From: an uncultured Paracoccaceae bacterium
Lineage (GTDB): Bacteria; Pseudomonadota; Alphaproteobacteria; Rhodobacterales; Rhodobacteraceae
DNA length: 64,000 nucleotides
Direction of reading: 5' to 3'
NCBI GenBank assembly: GCA_947502145.1
Contig: CANMYO010000003.1
Span: 248,001 to 312,000 of the forward strand
Of the stretch, positions 17,492-26,380 are shown one piece after another (positions within the stretch are counted from its first letter, which is position 1; every line of letters starts with the position of its first letter). The position numbers and the translations under genes are program-made. A model generated the notes under the pieces. It did not search any database, was not told where the DNA came from, and worked only from the letters and a program-made list of their open reading frames with translations.

Positions 17492-18841
17492 ATGGCACAA
17501 ATTGGATTTGCGAGCGCGGTCGCCCTTGCGATCACAATCGGGGCAACCAGCGCAATGGCGCAAAGCGCCGATGTGCCAGCCGAATTTCCACCCGCGGCGT
17601 TTACCGGCAACCAGTTTGTCGACAGCAAGGGCTGTGCCTTTATCCGTGCCGGGGTTGGTGGCGCGACCAATTGGGTGCCGCGGGTCAGTCGCTCACGTCA
17701 GCCGCTGTGCAATTTCCAGCCGTCATTCCCAGATGTCGCTGCCGGTCCGGCTCCGGGTCCGGTTGCGCCGTTGGATGCGCCGATCATTGAAATCACCCCA
17801 CCGCCTGTGGCGGTTGCTGCCCCTGCCCCTGCACCTGCCGCACCGGTTGCGCCCGCGCCTGTGCGCCGCACCCGCGATGTCGGCCCGCCGATCGAAACCG
17901 TGGCCTCGATCCCCGCAGTCCCCGCCGCTGCGGCAGCGCCTGCCGGTGCTGCCAGTGCGGCGGCCCCCAGCATCACACCGCCACGGATCACCCTTGCAGA
18001 GGCCTGCGAGGGTCGCACCGGCATCCAGCGCGGGTTCATTTCATCGCGGACCGGACAGCCGATCGACTGCGGCACACCGCCCGCACCAGCGGTCACGCTT
18101 GCCGCGGCACCCGTTGCGCCGGCGCCCGCCGCGCCCGCGCCGCTGCGCTTGACACTGGCCGAAGTTTGCGCCCGCGCGCAGGCCAACCCCAATATCCGCT
18201 ATGTGCACCCGGACGGGACGCCGATTGCCTGCGATGCTGCCCCCGCAGTTGTCGCAACGATGGACCTGCCCGCGCCGCCTGTGCTGACGCCCGCGCCCGC
18301 GCCGGTCGCGGCCCCTGTCGTGGCCACAGCAACGGCAACCTGTCCCAACAGCCCCTACCTGCAAGGGACGCCGGGCCTGTCGGTGCGTTGTGGCCCGCAG
18401 GAAGAACTGCCCTACACCCACCGCGGGTCACAGTCGGTGCCCCGATCAAATCCGACGGTGGCGAGTAACGCAACAGCACCACGGGTCATGCCCGGTTTCC
18501 AGCAGGTCTGGGCTGACGGTCGGATCAACCCGCAGCGGGGTCAGGTGGCGCAACCTGCGGCCGCGGCCCGTGTCTCGACCCGGTCTACGCCCGCCGCCGT
18601 GCAGGCCCCGGCGTCCGTTGCCAATGGCCACCGCTATGTGCAGGTCGGCACCTTTGGCGATCCTGCCAACGCGGCCCGGATGATCCAGCGCCTTGGCGGC
18701 ATGGGATATCCCGTCGCTTCCGCCAAGTCAGGCAACCTCAAGGTGATTGCAGCCGGACCCTTTGCAAACCCAGACGATCTTGCCCGCGCCCTGCAAGCGG
18801 TGCGCGGCATGGGCTTTGCTGACGCCTATACCCGGAACTAG
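17492..18841 (+). CDS. Secreted SPOR-domain protein with Ala/Pro-rich linker
   Basis: Predicted 449 residues from an ATG preceded by TGGGGGA. The N-terminus MAQIGFASAVALAITIGA..AMA is a signal peptide with probable cleavage before QS. The centre is a long Ala/Pro-rich linker holding two related units of about 28 residues, each beginning [IL]TLAE[AV]C and ending G-x-PI-x-C (bases 17987-18070 and 18149-18232), plus further Cys-containing segments. The C-terminal 70 residues (RYVQVGTFGDPANAARMIQRL to YTRN) form a SPOR domain, which binds denuded septal peptidoglycan. A role in cell division or envelope maintenance is inferred; partners are not evident. Confidence 0.85.
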   Translation: MAQIGFASAVALAITIGATSAMAQSADVPAEFPPAAFTGNQFVDSKGCAFIRAGVGGATNWVPRVSRSRQPLCNFQPSFPDVAAGPAPGPVAPLDAPIIEITPPPVAVAAPAPAPAAPVAPAPVRRTRDVGPPIETVASIPAVPAAAAAPAGAASAAAPSITPPRITLAEACEGRTGIQRGFISSRTGQPIDCGTPPAPAVTLAAAPVAPAPAAPAPLRLTLAEVCARAQANPNIRYVHPDGTPIACDAAPAVVATMDLPAPPVLTPAPAPVAAPVVATATATCPNSPYLQGTPGLSVRCGPQEELPYTHRGSQSVPRSNPTVASNATAPRVMPGFQQVWADGRINPQRGQVAQPAAAARVSTRSTPAAVQAPASVANGHRYVQVGTFGDPANAARMIQRLGGMGYPVASAKSGNLKVIAAGPFANPDDLARALQAVRGMGFADAYTRN

Positions 18842-18859
18842 GATTTCTCCCCGGAAGGG

Positions 18860-18884
18860 CCCTGCACTGTTGCGCAGGGGTCTT
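18860..18884 (+). terminator. Possible weak terminator after the SPOR gene
   Basis: CCCTGC and GCAGGG pair across an 8-base loop about 18 bp after the stop, followed by a short pyrimidine-rich GTCTTCT. The lack of a true T-run makes this uncertain. Confidence 0.4.
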
Positions 18885-18911
18885 CTGGCTGTCCGCAGTC
18901 TGAACCTCTGC

Positions 18912-19931
18912 CTAACTGTCGCAGATGCCTTGCAGGCTGACCCAATCACTGTCTGAAATCACCATCGGGACATCGTCGGCGGCAACCGGATCCGCGGTCA
19001 GCAAGGCATCAGCCGCCACGCCCTGTGCCTGCAAATGCTGACCAAAGGGCGTGCTGGGGATGCGGGCCTGCGCAAAAGCGGGCAACAGCGCGGCACTGTC
19101 CAGATCCGCCGCCTGATCCCCGATCAGCGTCACCGCATGGGCGGCCAGCACATCCGGCGGAATGTCACCGGTGGTCAGCAACCGCAGCGTATTTGCAAAC
19201 CCGGCCTGCGCAAGAATTGGGGAGAGCGGATCATGCCGTGACCGGGTGGTGTCCGCGGCAAGGATGAACCCCGCCGCGATGGCCGGATCATCCAGCCGTT
19301 CGATCACCGCCCGATCAAGCACGATGATCCCGCCCGGCAAGGGCAGCGCGGTGTCCTGATCCAGCGGCATCACCACAATCTGCGACAGGGTGTCCCGGCC
19401 CAGCACGCGGCTCTGGAGCCGACCCAGAGCGGCGCGGCCCAGATCGCCACGGCACACCGGCCCGGTCAGGGATTGCAGGTGACCGAGGATGGCCGCGCCA
19501 ATCTCGATCCGTTTTGTCTGTGGCACCACGCTCAGCGCCTGCCGGTGCAGCGCGCCGGGCAGCCAGAAGACCACAAGCGCCGCCACCGCCGCAATCAGCG
19601 TCACCGTGCCAAGCCCGCGCAGCTTGCCCTTGCGCGGGCGCGATTTGGCGACCGTCTTGCGGACCTTTTCAATGGCATCAACCATCAGGTCGTCTTCGAT
19701 TTCCAGCGCCTCATCCGCGTCCGGTGCCGGGGTGAAAATCGCGGGGCGTGTGCCGGGGTTCTGCCGCTGCACCGCTGCAAGCGACCAATGGGTCAGCGGG
19801 CGTCCGGCGGTATCGGAAATGACCAGTGTCGCATCGCCAAAGGACACCGTGACCTCGCGCCGCTGCGCATCCGCTTCAGCACGCCAAAGCCCACCGCTTT
19901 CTAGCCGTTCATATTCCCTGAGTGCCGTCAT
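18912..19931 (-). CDS. Membrane-anchored M48-peptidase-like protein lacking HExxH
   Basis: A 339-residue protein. The N-terminal 100 residues are soluble and charged (MTALREYERLESGGLWRAE), ending in a basic KSRPRKGKLRG stretch. A single membrane helix follows (LGTVTLIAAVAALVVFWLPGAL), and then a C-terminal domain. In that domain LPGGIIVLDRAVIERLDDPAIAAGFILAADTTRSRH runs parallel to the M48 pattern LPGGxIxVxxGLLxxLxxExELAAVLAHEIxHxxxxH, but the HExxH zinc motif reads AADTT. It would therefore be a non-catalytic homologue, if the relationship is real. It stands alone on the minus strand. No function is assigned. Confidence 0.6.
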   Translation of the reverse strand: MTALREYERLESGGLWRAEADAQRREVTVSFGDATLVISDTAGRPLTHWSLAAVQRQNPGTRPAIFTPAPDADEALEIEDDLMVDAIEKVRKTVAKSRPRKGKLRGLGTVTLIAAVAALVVFWLPGALHRQALSVVPQTKRIEIGAAILGHLQSLTGPVCRGDLGRAALGRLQSRVLGRDTLSQIVVMPLDQDTALPLPGGIIVLDRAVIERLDDPAIAAGFILAADTTRSRHDPLSPILAQAGFANTLRLLTTGDIPPDVLAAHAVTLIGDQAADLDSAALLPAFAQARIPSTPFGQHLQAQGVAADALLTADPVAADDVPMVISDSDWVSLQGICDS

Positions 19932-20006
19932 CTGCCCGACTGCCCTTTTTTGCCACCTTACCGCAGGGCGGGGGCGCGGGACAACTGCAACAAAGAGACA
20001 AGCACA

Positions 20007-21632
20007 CTAGCCTGCCCTGAGCTGCTGGCGCAATTCGAATTTCTGGATTTTCCCGGTCGAGGTCTTGGGAAGTTCTTGAAAAATAACTGATTTCGGACAC
20101 TTGAAACCGGCCAGCTTGGTACGGGCGAACGCGATCACCTCCGCCTCTTCTGCGGCCTCGCCCTCTTTCAGTTCGACAAAGGCGCAGGGCACCTCGCCCC
20201 ATTTGTCATCAGGCTTGGCCACCACTGCGCACAGGCTGATCGCCGGGTGGGCCATCAATGCGCCCTCGACTTCAACTGATGAGATGTTCTCGCCACCCGA
20301 AATGATGATGTCCTTGGCGCGATCAGAAATCTGGATGTAGCCGTCCGGGTGCTGCACGGCGAGGTCCTCGGAATGGAAATATCCGCCCGCAAAGGCCTTG
20401 GCCGTGGCCTCGGGGTTCTTCAGATATCCCTTCATCACCGCATTGCCACGCATCACGATCTCGCCCTGCGTCGCCCCATCCATCGTGACCTGCTGCATGT
20501 TGTCATCCAGCACGGTGATATGTTCCATCATTGGCATCGCAACGCCCTGATAGGATTGCAGGCTTGCCCGTTCCTCGGCAGGGCGGTCATTCCATTCCTC
20601 CAGCCACAGGCATTCGGTGACATGGCCGTAGGTTTCGGTCAGGCCGTAAACCTGCGTGACGTGAAAGCCCAGCTTGCCAATGGCCGCCAAGGTTGCAGGG
20701 GCCGGCGGCGCGCCGGCGGTAAAGACATTGACCACATGATCAAACGGTTTGCGGTCGCTGTCCTTGGCATTGACGATCAGGTTCAGCACGATGGGCGCGC
20801 CGCCAAGATGTGTGACCCCGTGATCCGCGATCGCGTCATAGATCGCCGCCGCCGTAACATCCCGACAGCAGACCGCTGTGCCGCCCAATGCGGGCAACAT
20901 CCAGGTGTGGTTCCAGCCATTGCAGTGAAACAGCGGTACAATCTGCAGCAGTGTCGGAAACAGGTTCATCTGCCACGAAATCGGCGTGCCCATGGTCATC
21001 AGGTAAGCGCCGCGATGATGATAAACCACGCCCTTTGGTCGCCCCGTCGTGCCCGAGGTGTAGTTCAGCGCAAGGCTCTCCCATTCATCCTCCGGCAAGA
21101 CCCAGGCGTAGGCCGGATCACCGTCAGCGATGAAATCCTCGTAAAGCGGATAACGCCCGGTTGCCGCGATGCCCGCCACCGGGTCGGGCACTTCGATGAT
21201 CCGGGGCGGCGGGCCCGCCATCAACGCAATTGCGGCCTCGGTCGTGGCAATGAACTGGCTGTCGACCAGCACCACCTTGGCGCCACCGTGATCAAAGATG
21301 TAACCGATGGTGTCGGGGTCAAGCCGGGTGTTGATGGTGTTCAGCACCGCTCCGCAGGCCGGCACCCCAAAAGCGGCCTCTGACTGCGCCGGGATATTGG
21401 GCAAAAGCGTGGCCACCACATCGCCCGGCGTCACCCCCGCACCGGCGAGCGCCGCAGCCAGCTGAGACACCCGCGCGTGATAGCTGGCATAGCTGTGCTG
21501 CACCGCGCCATAGATCAGCGCGACACGGTTCGGAAAGACCCGCTGCGCCCGCGCCAGATGTGACAGCGGCGTCAGCGGCACATGGTTTGCCGGGCATTTC
21601 CCCAGTCCGGTTTCATCGTCCATCCAGCCCAT
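20007..21632 (-). CDS. AMP-dependent acyl-CoA synthetase
   Basis: A 541-residue adenylate-forming ligase. The P-loop YTSGTTGRPKGVVYHHRG, the YGLTETYGHVTE motif, SGGENISSVEVE, and the catalytic C-terminal lysine in LPKTSTGKIQKFELR are intact. Overall it resembles the medium/long-chain and aromatic acyl-CoA synthetases (plant AAE/benzoate ligase type) more than acetyl-CoA synthetase. A GGGGGAG ribosome site precedes the ATG. It is monocistronic and divergent from the EamA gene. The acyl substrate cannot be read from sequence. Confidence 0.88.
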   Translation of the reverse strand: MGWMDDETGLGKCPANHVPLTPLSHLARAQRVFPNRVALIYGAVQHSYASYHARVSQLAAALAGAGVTPGDVVATLLPNIPAQSEAAFGVPACGAVLNTINTRLDPDTIGYIFDHGGAKVVLVDSQFIATTEAAIALMAGPPPRIIEVPDPVAGIAATGRYPLYEDFIADGDPAYAWVLPEDEWESLALNYTSGTTGRPKGVVYHHRGAYLMTMGTPISWQMNLFPTLLQIVPLFHCNGWNHTWMLPALGGTAVCCRDVTAAAIYDAIADHGVTHLGGAPIVLNLIVNAKDSDRKPFDHVVNVFTAGAPPAPATLAAIGKLGFHVTQVYGLTETYGHVTECLWLEEWNDRPAEERASLQSYQGVAMPMMEHITVLDDNMQQVTMDGATQGEIVMRGNAVMKGYLKNPEATAKAFAGGYFHSEDLAVQHPDGYIQISDRAKDIIISGGENISSVEVEGALMAHPAISLCAVVAKPDDKWGEVPCAFVELKEGEAAEEAEVIAFARTKLAGFKCPKSVIFQELPKTSTGKIQKFELRQQLRAG

Positions 21633-21721
21633 GTCGTGTCTCCCCCCGGCAGGTGTCGCTTTGGGGGTTGAGTATTGTCGCGCAACCGTGACTTTGGGAA
21701 GCGTAATATGCAGGGAACGTC

Positions 21722-22621
21722 ATGGGCATGCAGACTTCGGACAATCGCTACGCTGTCATCTTCGTGCTGGCGGGCATGGGGGTGCTGGGCCTGTCCGACA
21801 ACCTGTTGCGGCTGATCAGCACCGAGAGTTCACTTTGGCAGTTCCATTTCCTGCGTTCGACAATGGCGCTTGCCTGCCTCGTAGTGGTTGCCCGGTTCGG
21901 CTACGGGCGGCTTTGGCCGCGGCGGCCCGCGGCGGTCTTTGCCCGCAGCGCGATGCAGGGCCTGTCGATGTTGATCTACTTTGGCTGCCTGACGCTGATG
22001 CCGATCGGGGTTGCGCTGGCCGGGTTCTTTACCTCGCCGCTGTTTGTGCTGCTGATCGCGGTGATCTTTCAGGGCAAGCGCGTCGGCTGGGTCGAGGTTG
22101 CCGCCGTCATCATCGGGTTTGCCGGGGCGTTGATGGTGATCCGCCCGGACCCGGCAGCGCTGGATCTGGTGTCGTTTCTGCCGATCCTTGCGGGATTACT
22201 TTATGCCATCGGGGCCGTGGCGACCCGCGCATGGTGCGAAGGCGAAGGCACGCTGACGCTGTCGGCCTGGTTCTTTGTGGCGCTGCTACTTGCGGGGTTG
22301 GGCGGCATCGGGCTCTTGCCTGCGGGTGCGGCAGCGGGGGCCGAAGGGTTCAACAGCCGGGGCTGGATGCCGCTGAGCGGGACAAGCCTGGCCTGGATCG
22401 CGGCACAGGCGCTTGGCACGCTGATCGGGATCGCCTGCATCTTTCGCGCCTATGTGATCGGAGAGGCCTCGCGCGTGGCGATCTTTGAATATTCGCTGCT
22501 GGTCTTTGCCAGTATCTGGGCCTGGTTTCTTTGGGGGCAGGGGGTGCCGGCGCTTGGCATTCTGGGCATGGCGCTGATCGTGGCTGCCGGTGCTGTCATC
22601 GCGCGTCGGTCAGACCCGTGA
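21722..22621 (+). CDS. EamA/DMT-family transporter
   Basis: A 299-residue integral membrane protein with about ten hydrophobic helices and two EamA repeats (N-terminal FVLAGMGVLGLSDNLLRL; C-terminal FEYSLLVFASIWAWFLWGQ). The family exports or imports small metabolites by the drug/metabolite transporter fold. AGGGA precedes the ATG. The last codons overlap the GTG start of the sulfotransferase-like gene (GTGA at 22618-22621), suggesting co-expression. Confidence 0.87.
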   Translation: MGMQTSDNRYAVIFVLAGMGVLGLSDNLLRLISTESSLWQFHFLRSTMALACLVVVARFGYGRLWPRRPAAVFARSAMQGLSMLIYFGCLTLMPIGVALAGFFTSPLFVLLIAVIFQGKRVGWVEVAAVIIGFAGALMVIRPDPAALDLVSFLPILAGLLYAIGAVATRAWCEGEGTLTLSAWFFVALLLAGLGGIGLLPAGAAAGAEGFNSRGWMPLSGTSLAWIAAQALGTLIGIACIFRAYVIGEASRVAIFEYSLLVFASIWAWFLWGQGVPALGILGMALIVAAGAVIARRSDP

Positions 22622-23274
22622 TCATCAGCCGCGGCCGGGGCTATATCTTTGCCCATATTCCGAAAACCGGCGGCACGGCATTGGCGCTGGCGCTTGAATC
22701 CCGCGCGATGAAGGATGACATCCTGATCGGGGACACGCCCAAGGCCCTGCGGCGCAGACGGCGGCTGCGCGATGTGCAGACTTCCGGACGGCTCTGGAAA
22801 CACAGCACCCTTGCCGATGTCGAAGGTCTGCTGACCCGCGCCGAGATGGCGACGCTGCATGTGGTGACATTGGTGCGCAATCCCTGGGACCGCATGGTCA
22901 GCTATTATCACTGGTTGCAGGATCAACGCTTTGATCACCCCGCCGTCGCTTTGGCGCAGCGCCTTGATTTCAGCGCTTTCGTGAACCATCCGCAAACATT
23001 GGCCGCGCTGCGGGCCAATCCCTATGCCCGTTATGTCACGGATGGAGCAGGGATCTGTCATGGCAATACCTTTGCCCGCCTCGAACATTGGCGCGACGAT
23101 CTTGCCGGGTTTGCCGATTTGCTTGGCTTTGCCATCGACATGCCCCGGGCCAATGCCTCCACCCGGCGCCGTGATTATCGTGGCTATTACAATGCCGCTG
23201 ATGCAGCACTGATCGCCAAGCATTGTGCCGCTGACATTACCCGCAGCGGCTATCAGTTTGACGGCCCCAGCTGA
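22618..23274 (+). CDS. Sulfotransferase-family protein
   Basis: Predicted 218 residues from a GTG start that overlaps the transporter stop; the protein then begins with I-I-S-R just before the first strand. The 5'-phosphosulfate-binding loop HIPKTGGTALA and the 3'-phosphate motif LVRNPWDRMVSYYHWL, both diagnostic of PAPS-dependent sulfotransferases, are present. Family members sulfate sugars, polysaccharides or small molecules. The acceptor is unknown. Coupling to an EamA transporter suggests modification plus movement of one metabolite, which is inference. Confidence 0.85.
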   Translation: MIISRGRGYIFAHIPKTGGTALALALESRAMKDDILIGDTPKALRRRRRLRDVQTSGRLWKHSTLADVEGLLTRAEMATLHVVTLVRNPWDRMVSYYHWLQDQRFDHPAVALAQRLDFSAFVNHPQTLAALRANPYARYVTDGAGICHGNTFARLEHWRDDLAGFADLLGFAIDMPRANASTRRRDYRGYYNAADAALIAKHCAADITRSGYQFDGPS

Positions 23275-23294
23275 TCGTTTCCAAATGCGCAACG

Positions 23295-23315
23295 ATTAAC
23301 CCTGTTATGGTTAAT
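23295..23315. promoter_or_regulatory. Perfect inverted repeat ATTAACC-N7-GGTTAAT
   Basis: Two 7-bp arms with a 7-bp AT-rich spacer lie 143 bp before the Hint gene start, in a locally AT-rich patch. The symmetry suits a dimeric repressor. No known regulator is recognised. Confidence 0.45.
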
Positions 23316-23321
23316 TGCATA

Positions 23322-23333
23322 TTGCGGCCGCAA
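23322..23333. other. 12-bp perfect palindrome TTGCGGCCGCAA
   Basis: The palindrome is six bases downstream of the ATTAACC inverted repeat and upstream of the Hint gene. It may be part of a composite regulatory region, or chance in GC-rich DNA. Confidence 0.3.
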
Positions 23334-23457
23334 CACTGACGCAAACTTGCCTTTTTTCTGTCGCATCTCCGGCAATGGAATCGCGCCCCTTGGTGTCATG
23401 CCACGAACCGCCGCTGCCACAGTCAGGTTCGGACGATATGACGATGGGGAGTCAGAT

Positions 23458-24126
23458 ATGTTTGATATGATGGATCAAATCGACGGCCGCGCAGGATGCG
23501 AACGGCTGGCTGATGTGACAACCGGACTGGTTGCGGGCACCAAGGTGGCAACGCCAATCGGCTGGCGCGTGATCGAAGGCATCGTAACAGGCGACCGCGT
23601 GTTAACCTTTGACGGTGGCATGCAACGGGTGGTCGCGGTGCGCCGACAGGTCATCTATTCTGATCATTCTGACCGTGACCCCGAAACATGGCCGTTGCAT
23701 GTGCCCGCTGGCATGCTGGGCAACCGCGCTGACATGACCCTGATGTGCGAACAGGCCGTGCTTGTTGAAAGCGATGCGGCAGAAGAAATCTTTGGCGACC
23801 CTTTTGCGATGATCCCGGCACTTGCGCTAGAGGGCTATCGCGGGATCACCCGCGTGGCCCCTCCGGCCCGGCTTGAGGTGATCACCCTTGTGTTTGAACA
23901 GGACGAGGTCGTCTTTGCCAATATCGGAGCGCTGTTCTTTTGTCCGGCGCAAATGGATCTGCTTGATGATAGCGGGGGCACCTACCGGACCCTGCCGCTT
24001 GATCAGGCTGATATGCTGGTTGATCTCCTCGACCTCGAAGACTGCGCCCGCAATGCGCGGGTGCCAAAAACACCAACACCCTCACAAACACATCCGTCAA
24101 CACCGGAACTCCACGCCGTCGCCTAA
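23458..24126 (+). CDS. Hint-domain (Hint_2-like) protein, probably non-splicing
   Basis: Predicted 222 residues; the ATG at 23458 has GGGGAG seven bases upstream, while an earlier in-frame ATG at 23347 adds a low-complexity extension. VAGTKVATPIGWRVIEGIVTGDRVLTFDGG matches the N-terminal block of Hint_2 domains. HVPAGMLGN, then EEIFGDPFAMIPALAL and FEQDEVVFANIGALF follow the later blocks. The usual Cys before xxxGT is Gly here, and the conserved SPxHxxL stretch reads CEQAVLV, so autoprocessing residues appear lost. The function is unknown. It is followed by a strong terminator. Confidence 0.72.
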   Translation: MFDMMDQIDGRAGCERLADVTTGLVAGTKVATPIGWRVIEGIVTGDRVLTFDGGMQRVVAVRRQVIYSDHSDRDPETWPLHVPAGMLGNRADMTLMCEQAVLVESDAAEEIFGDPFAMIPALALEGYRGITRVAPPARLEVITLVFEQDEVVFANIGALFFCPAQMDLLDDSGGTYRTLPLDQADMLVDLLDLEDCARNARVPKTPTPSQTHPSTPELHAVA

Positions 24127-24157
24127 ACTTAATCAGCCCCCACGACGGCGGGGTTTG

Positions 24158-24186
24158 GGGCGCGGGTCATACCGCGCCCTTTTTTT
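24158..24186 (+). terminator. Rho-independent terminator of the Hint gene
   Basis: GGGCGCGG, a 6-base loop (GTCATA) and CCGCGCCC form a perfect 8-bp stem followed by seven T residues (24180-24186). The T-run overlaps the stop codon of the convergent fadJ gene. Confidence 0.9.
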
Positions 24187-26380
24187 ATGCGGCTTCGGCG
24201 GCCGAGGCAAAGCGGCGATAGAAGCCCTGCGCCTTGTCCGCCATGTCGCGCAGCAACGCAGGCGGGGCAAAGCGGTCGCCATGATCGGCGGCCAGTTGGG
24301 CGCAGCGTTCGGCGGCATAGGGCGTGCCGATAATGTCCAGCCAGCTGAACGGACCGCCTGACCAGGGCGCAAAGCCCCAGCCCAGAATTGCGCCGACATC
24401 GCCTTCGCGAATGTCCTCCAGCACGCCCTCTTCCAAAGCGCGGACTGCCTCAAGCGCCTGCACGAACAACAGGCGATGCTGCACGGTGATCAGATCGGGC
24501 TGCTCTGCCGCATGTGGATATTTCTCCGCCAGCCCATCCCAAAAGCCCTGCCGCTTGCCCTTGTCGTCATAGGCATAAAACCCGCCATTGGACTTGCGCC
24601 CCAGCCGGCCGGCATCAAACAGGCCAAACAGCACCTCATCCGTGCTGTCATCATAGGCCGCGCCCAGTGCGGCCTTGGTGGCCTTGGCAATCTTGACGCC
24701 CAGATCAATCGATGTCTCATCCGCCAGTTGCAGCGGCCCCAGTGGCATGCCTACCAGCTTTGCCGCATTTTCGATCAGCGCCGGGGCAACGCCCTCTTTC
24801 ACCATCCGAATGCCCTCGTTGATGTAGGGGATGATGCAGCGGTTAGCGAAAAAGAACCTTTCGTCATTCACCACAATCGGCGTCTTGCGGATCTGGCGGG
24901 TAAAGTCGAGCGCTTTGGCCACCGCCCGCTCACCAGTGTCCGCCCCCTTGATGATCTCGACCAGCATCATCTTTTCGACCGGGCTGAAAAAGTGGATGCC
25001 GATAAAGTTCGTCGGGTCCGTGCTGGCCTTGGCCAGCTCCGTGATCGGCAGGGTCGAGGTATTGGTCGCAAAGATCGCATCCGGGCAGACTGCCTGCACC
25101 TTCCTGGTGACCTCCGCCTTGATCGCGACGTCTTCGAACACCGCCTCTACGATCAGATCACAGCCTTCCAACGCGGCGTAGTCCGTGGTGGCGGTGATGC
25201 GGTCCAGCACGGCGGTCTTGTTTTCCGGCGTCGCTTTCTTGCGGGCGATACCCTTGTCCATGTAATCCGCGCTATAGGCCTTGCCCTTGTCGGCAGCGTC
25301 CTGTTTGGCGTCGATCAGCACCACCTTGATCCCGGCCACGGCCGAAACCAGTGCAATGCCCGCACCCATCATGCCAGCGCCGATGACCCCAACCTGTTTT
25401 ACCGTCTGATCGTCCACGGCGGGGCGATTAGCCCCCTTTTCAAGGGCTTCCTTGTTGATGAACAATGACCGGATCATCGCGCTTGAAGAGGGGTTCATCA
25501 GCACATGGGTGAACCAGCGCGCCTCGATCTTGAGCGCGGTATCAAAAGGCACCAGCGCCCCTTCGTAAACGGCGGACAACAGCGCCTTCGCAGCAGGATA
25601 AACGCCCTTGGTCTTGCCATTTACCATGGCCGAGGCGCCCACAAAGGTCATGAAACCGGCAGGGTGATAGGGCGCGCCGCCGGGCATCTTGTAGCCCTTC
25701 TGGTCCCAGGGTTTCACGATATCCGCATCTGTCGCCTGCAACACCCAGGCCTTGGCGGCATCCAGCAGATCCTCTGCCGGGACAACCTCGTCAACCACGC
25801 CGGCCGCCTTGGCCTTTTGCGGGTCATTCAACTTCCCCTCCAGCAACAGTGGAGAGGCGGCCATCGCACCCATCTTGCGCACCAACCGCGTTGTGCCGCC
25901 CGCGCCAGGGAACAGGCCCACCAGGATTTCCGGCAGGCCGATCTTGGCACCGGGGCGGTCTGCGGCGAAAATGCGGTGGCAGGCCAGCGGCAGCTCCAGA
26001 CCAATGCCAAGTGCGGTGCCGGGCAGGGCCGCCGCAATCGGCTTGCCGCCCTTGTTGGTCTTGGGGTCCATGCCCGCGCGTTCGATCTTGCGCAGCATCT
26101 TGTGCCCGTTCATGGCAAACTCAAACAGCCCCGCGGCCGGGTCATCGCCGTTCTCCTCGCGAATCCGCGCCAGCACGTTCAGATCCATGCCCCCGGCAAA
26201 ACTGTCCTTGCCAGAGGTGATGACGATCCCTTTGATCGCTTCATCCGCAAGGGCTGTGTCAATCAGATCGTTCAGCACCAACATGCTGTCGCGGGTCATC
26301 ACGTTCATGGACTTTTCGGCCACGTCCCAGGTGATGACGGCGACACCATCGGCGTCGGTTTGCATCGTGAAATCTGTCAT
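24185..26380 (-). CDS. fadJ: Fatty-acid oxidation complex alpha subunit: enoyl-CoA hydratase/3-hydroxyacyl-CoA dehydrogenase
   Basis: Predicted 731 residues from the ATG at 26380, which has GGAGA upstream and overlaps the previous stop. The N-terminal crotonase domain includes SGKDSFAGGMDLNVL and LPEILVGLFPGAGGTTRL. The dehydrogenase NAD loop GVIGAGMMGAGIALV follows near residue 330, then the HxxFFSPVEKMMLVEI catalytic block, and a C-terminal tandem 3HCDH domain. It carries out the hydration and NAD-dependent oxidation steps of beta-oxidation and normally pairs with a thiolase, encoded two genes upstream. It is the last gene of a long minus-strand operon. Confidence 0.94.
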   Translation of the reverse strand: MTDFTMQTDADGVAVITWDVAEKSMNVMTRDSMLVLNDLIDTALADEAIKGIVITSGKDSFAGGMDLNVLARIREENGDDPAAGLFEFAMNGHKMLRKIERAGMDPKTNKGGKPIAAALPGTALGIGLELPLACHRIFAADRPGAKIGLPEILVGLFPGAGGTTRLVRKMGAMAASPLLLEGKLNDPQKAKAAGVVDEVVPAEDLLDAAKAWVLQATDADIVKPWDQKGYKMPGGAPYHPAGFMTFVGASAMVNGKTKGVYPAAKALLSAVYEGALVPFDTALKIEARWFTHVLMNPSSSAMIRSLFINKEALEKGANRPAVDDQTVKQVGVIGAGMMGAGIALVSAVAGIKVVLIDAKQDAADKGKAYSADYMDKGIARKKATPENKTAVLDRITATTDYAALEGCDLIVEAVFEDVAIKAEVTRKVQAVCPDAIFATNTSTLPITELAKASTDPTNFIGIHFFSPVEKMMLVEIIKGADTGERAVAKALDFTRQIRKTPIVVNDERFFFANRCIIPYINEGIRMVKEGVAPALIENAAKLVGMPLGPLQLADETSIDLGVKIAKATKAALGAAYDDSTDEVLFGLFDAGRLGRKSNGGFYAYDDKGKRQGFWDGLAEKYPHAAEQPDLITVQHRLLFVQALEAVRALEEGVLEDIREGDVGAILGWGFAPWSGGPFSWLDIIGTPYAAERCAQLAADHGDRFAPPALLRDMADKAQGFYRRFASAAEAA

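Noticed and set aside
17700-18600. Pro/Ala-rich low-complexity stretch as a DNA repeat or foreign insert
   Set aside because: It is an in-frame linker of a secreted SPOR protein with the same codon usage as the flanks.
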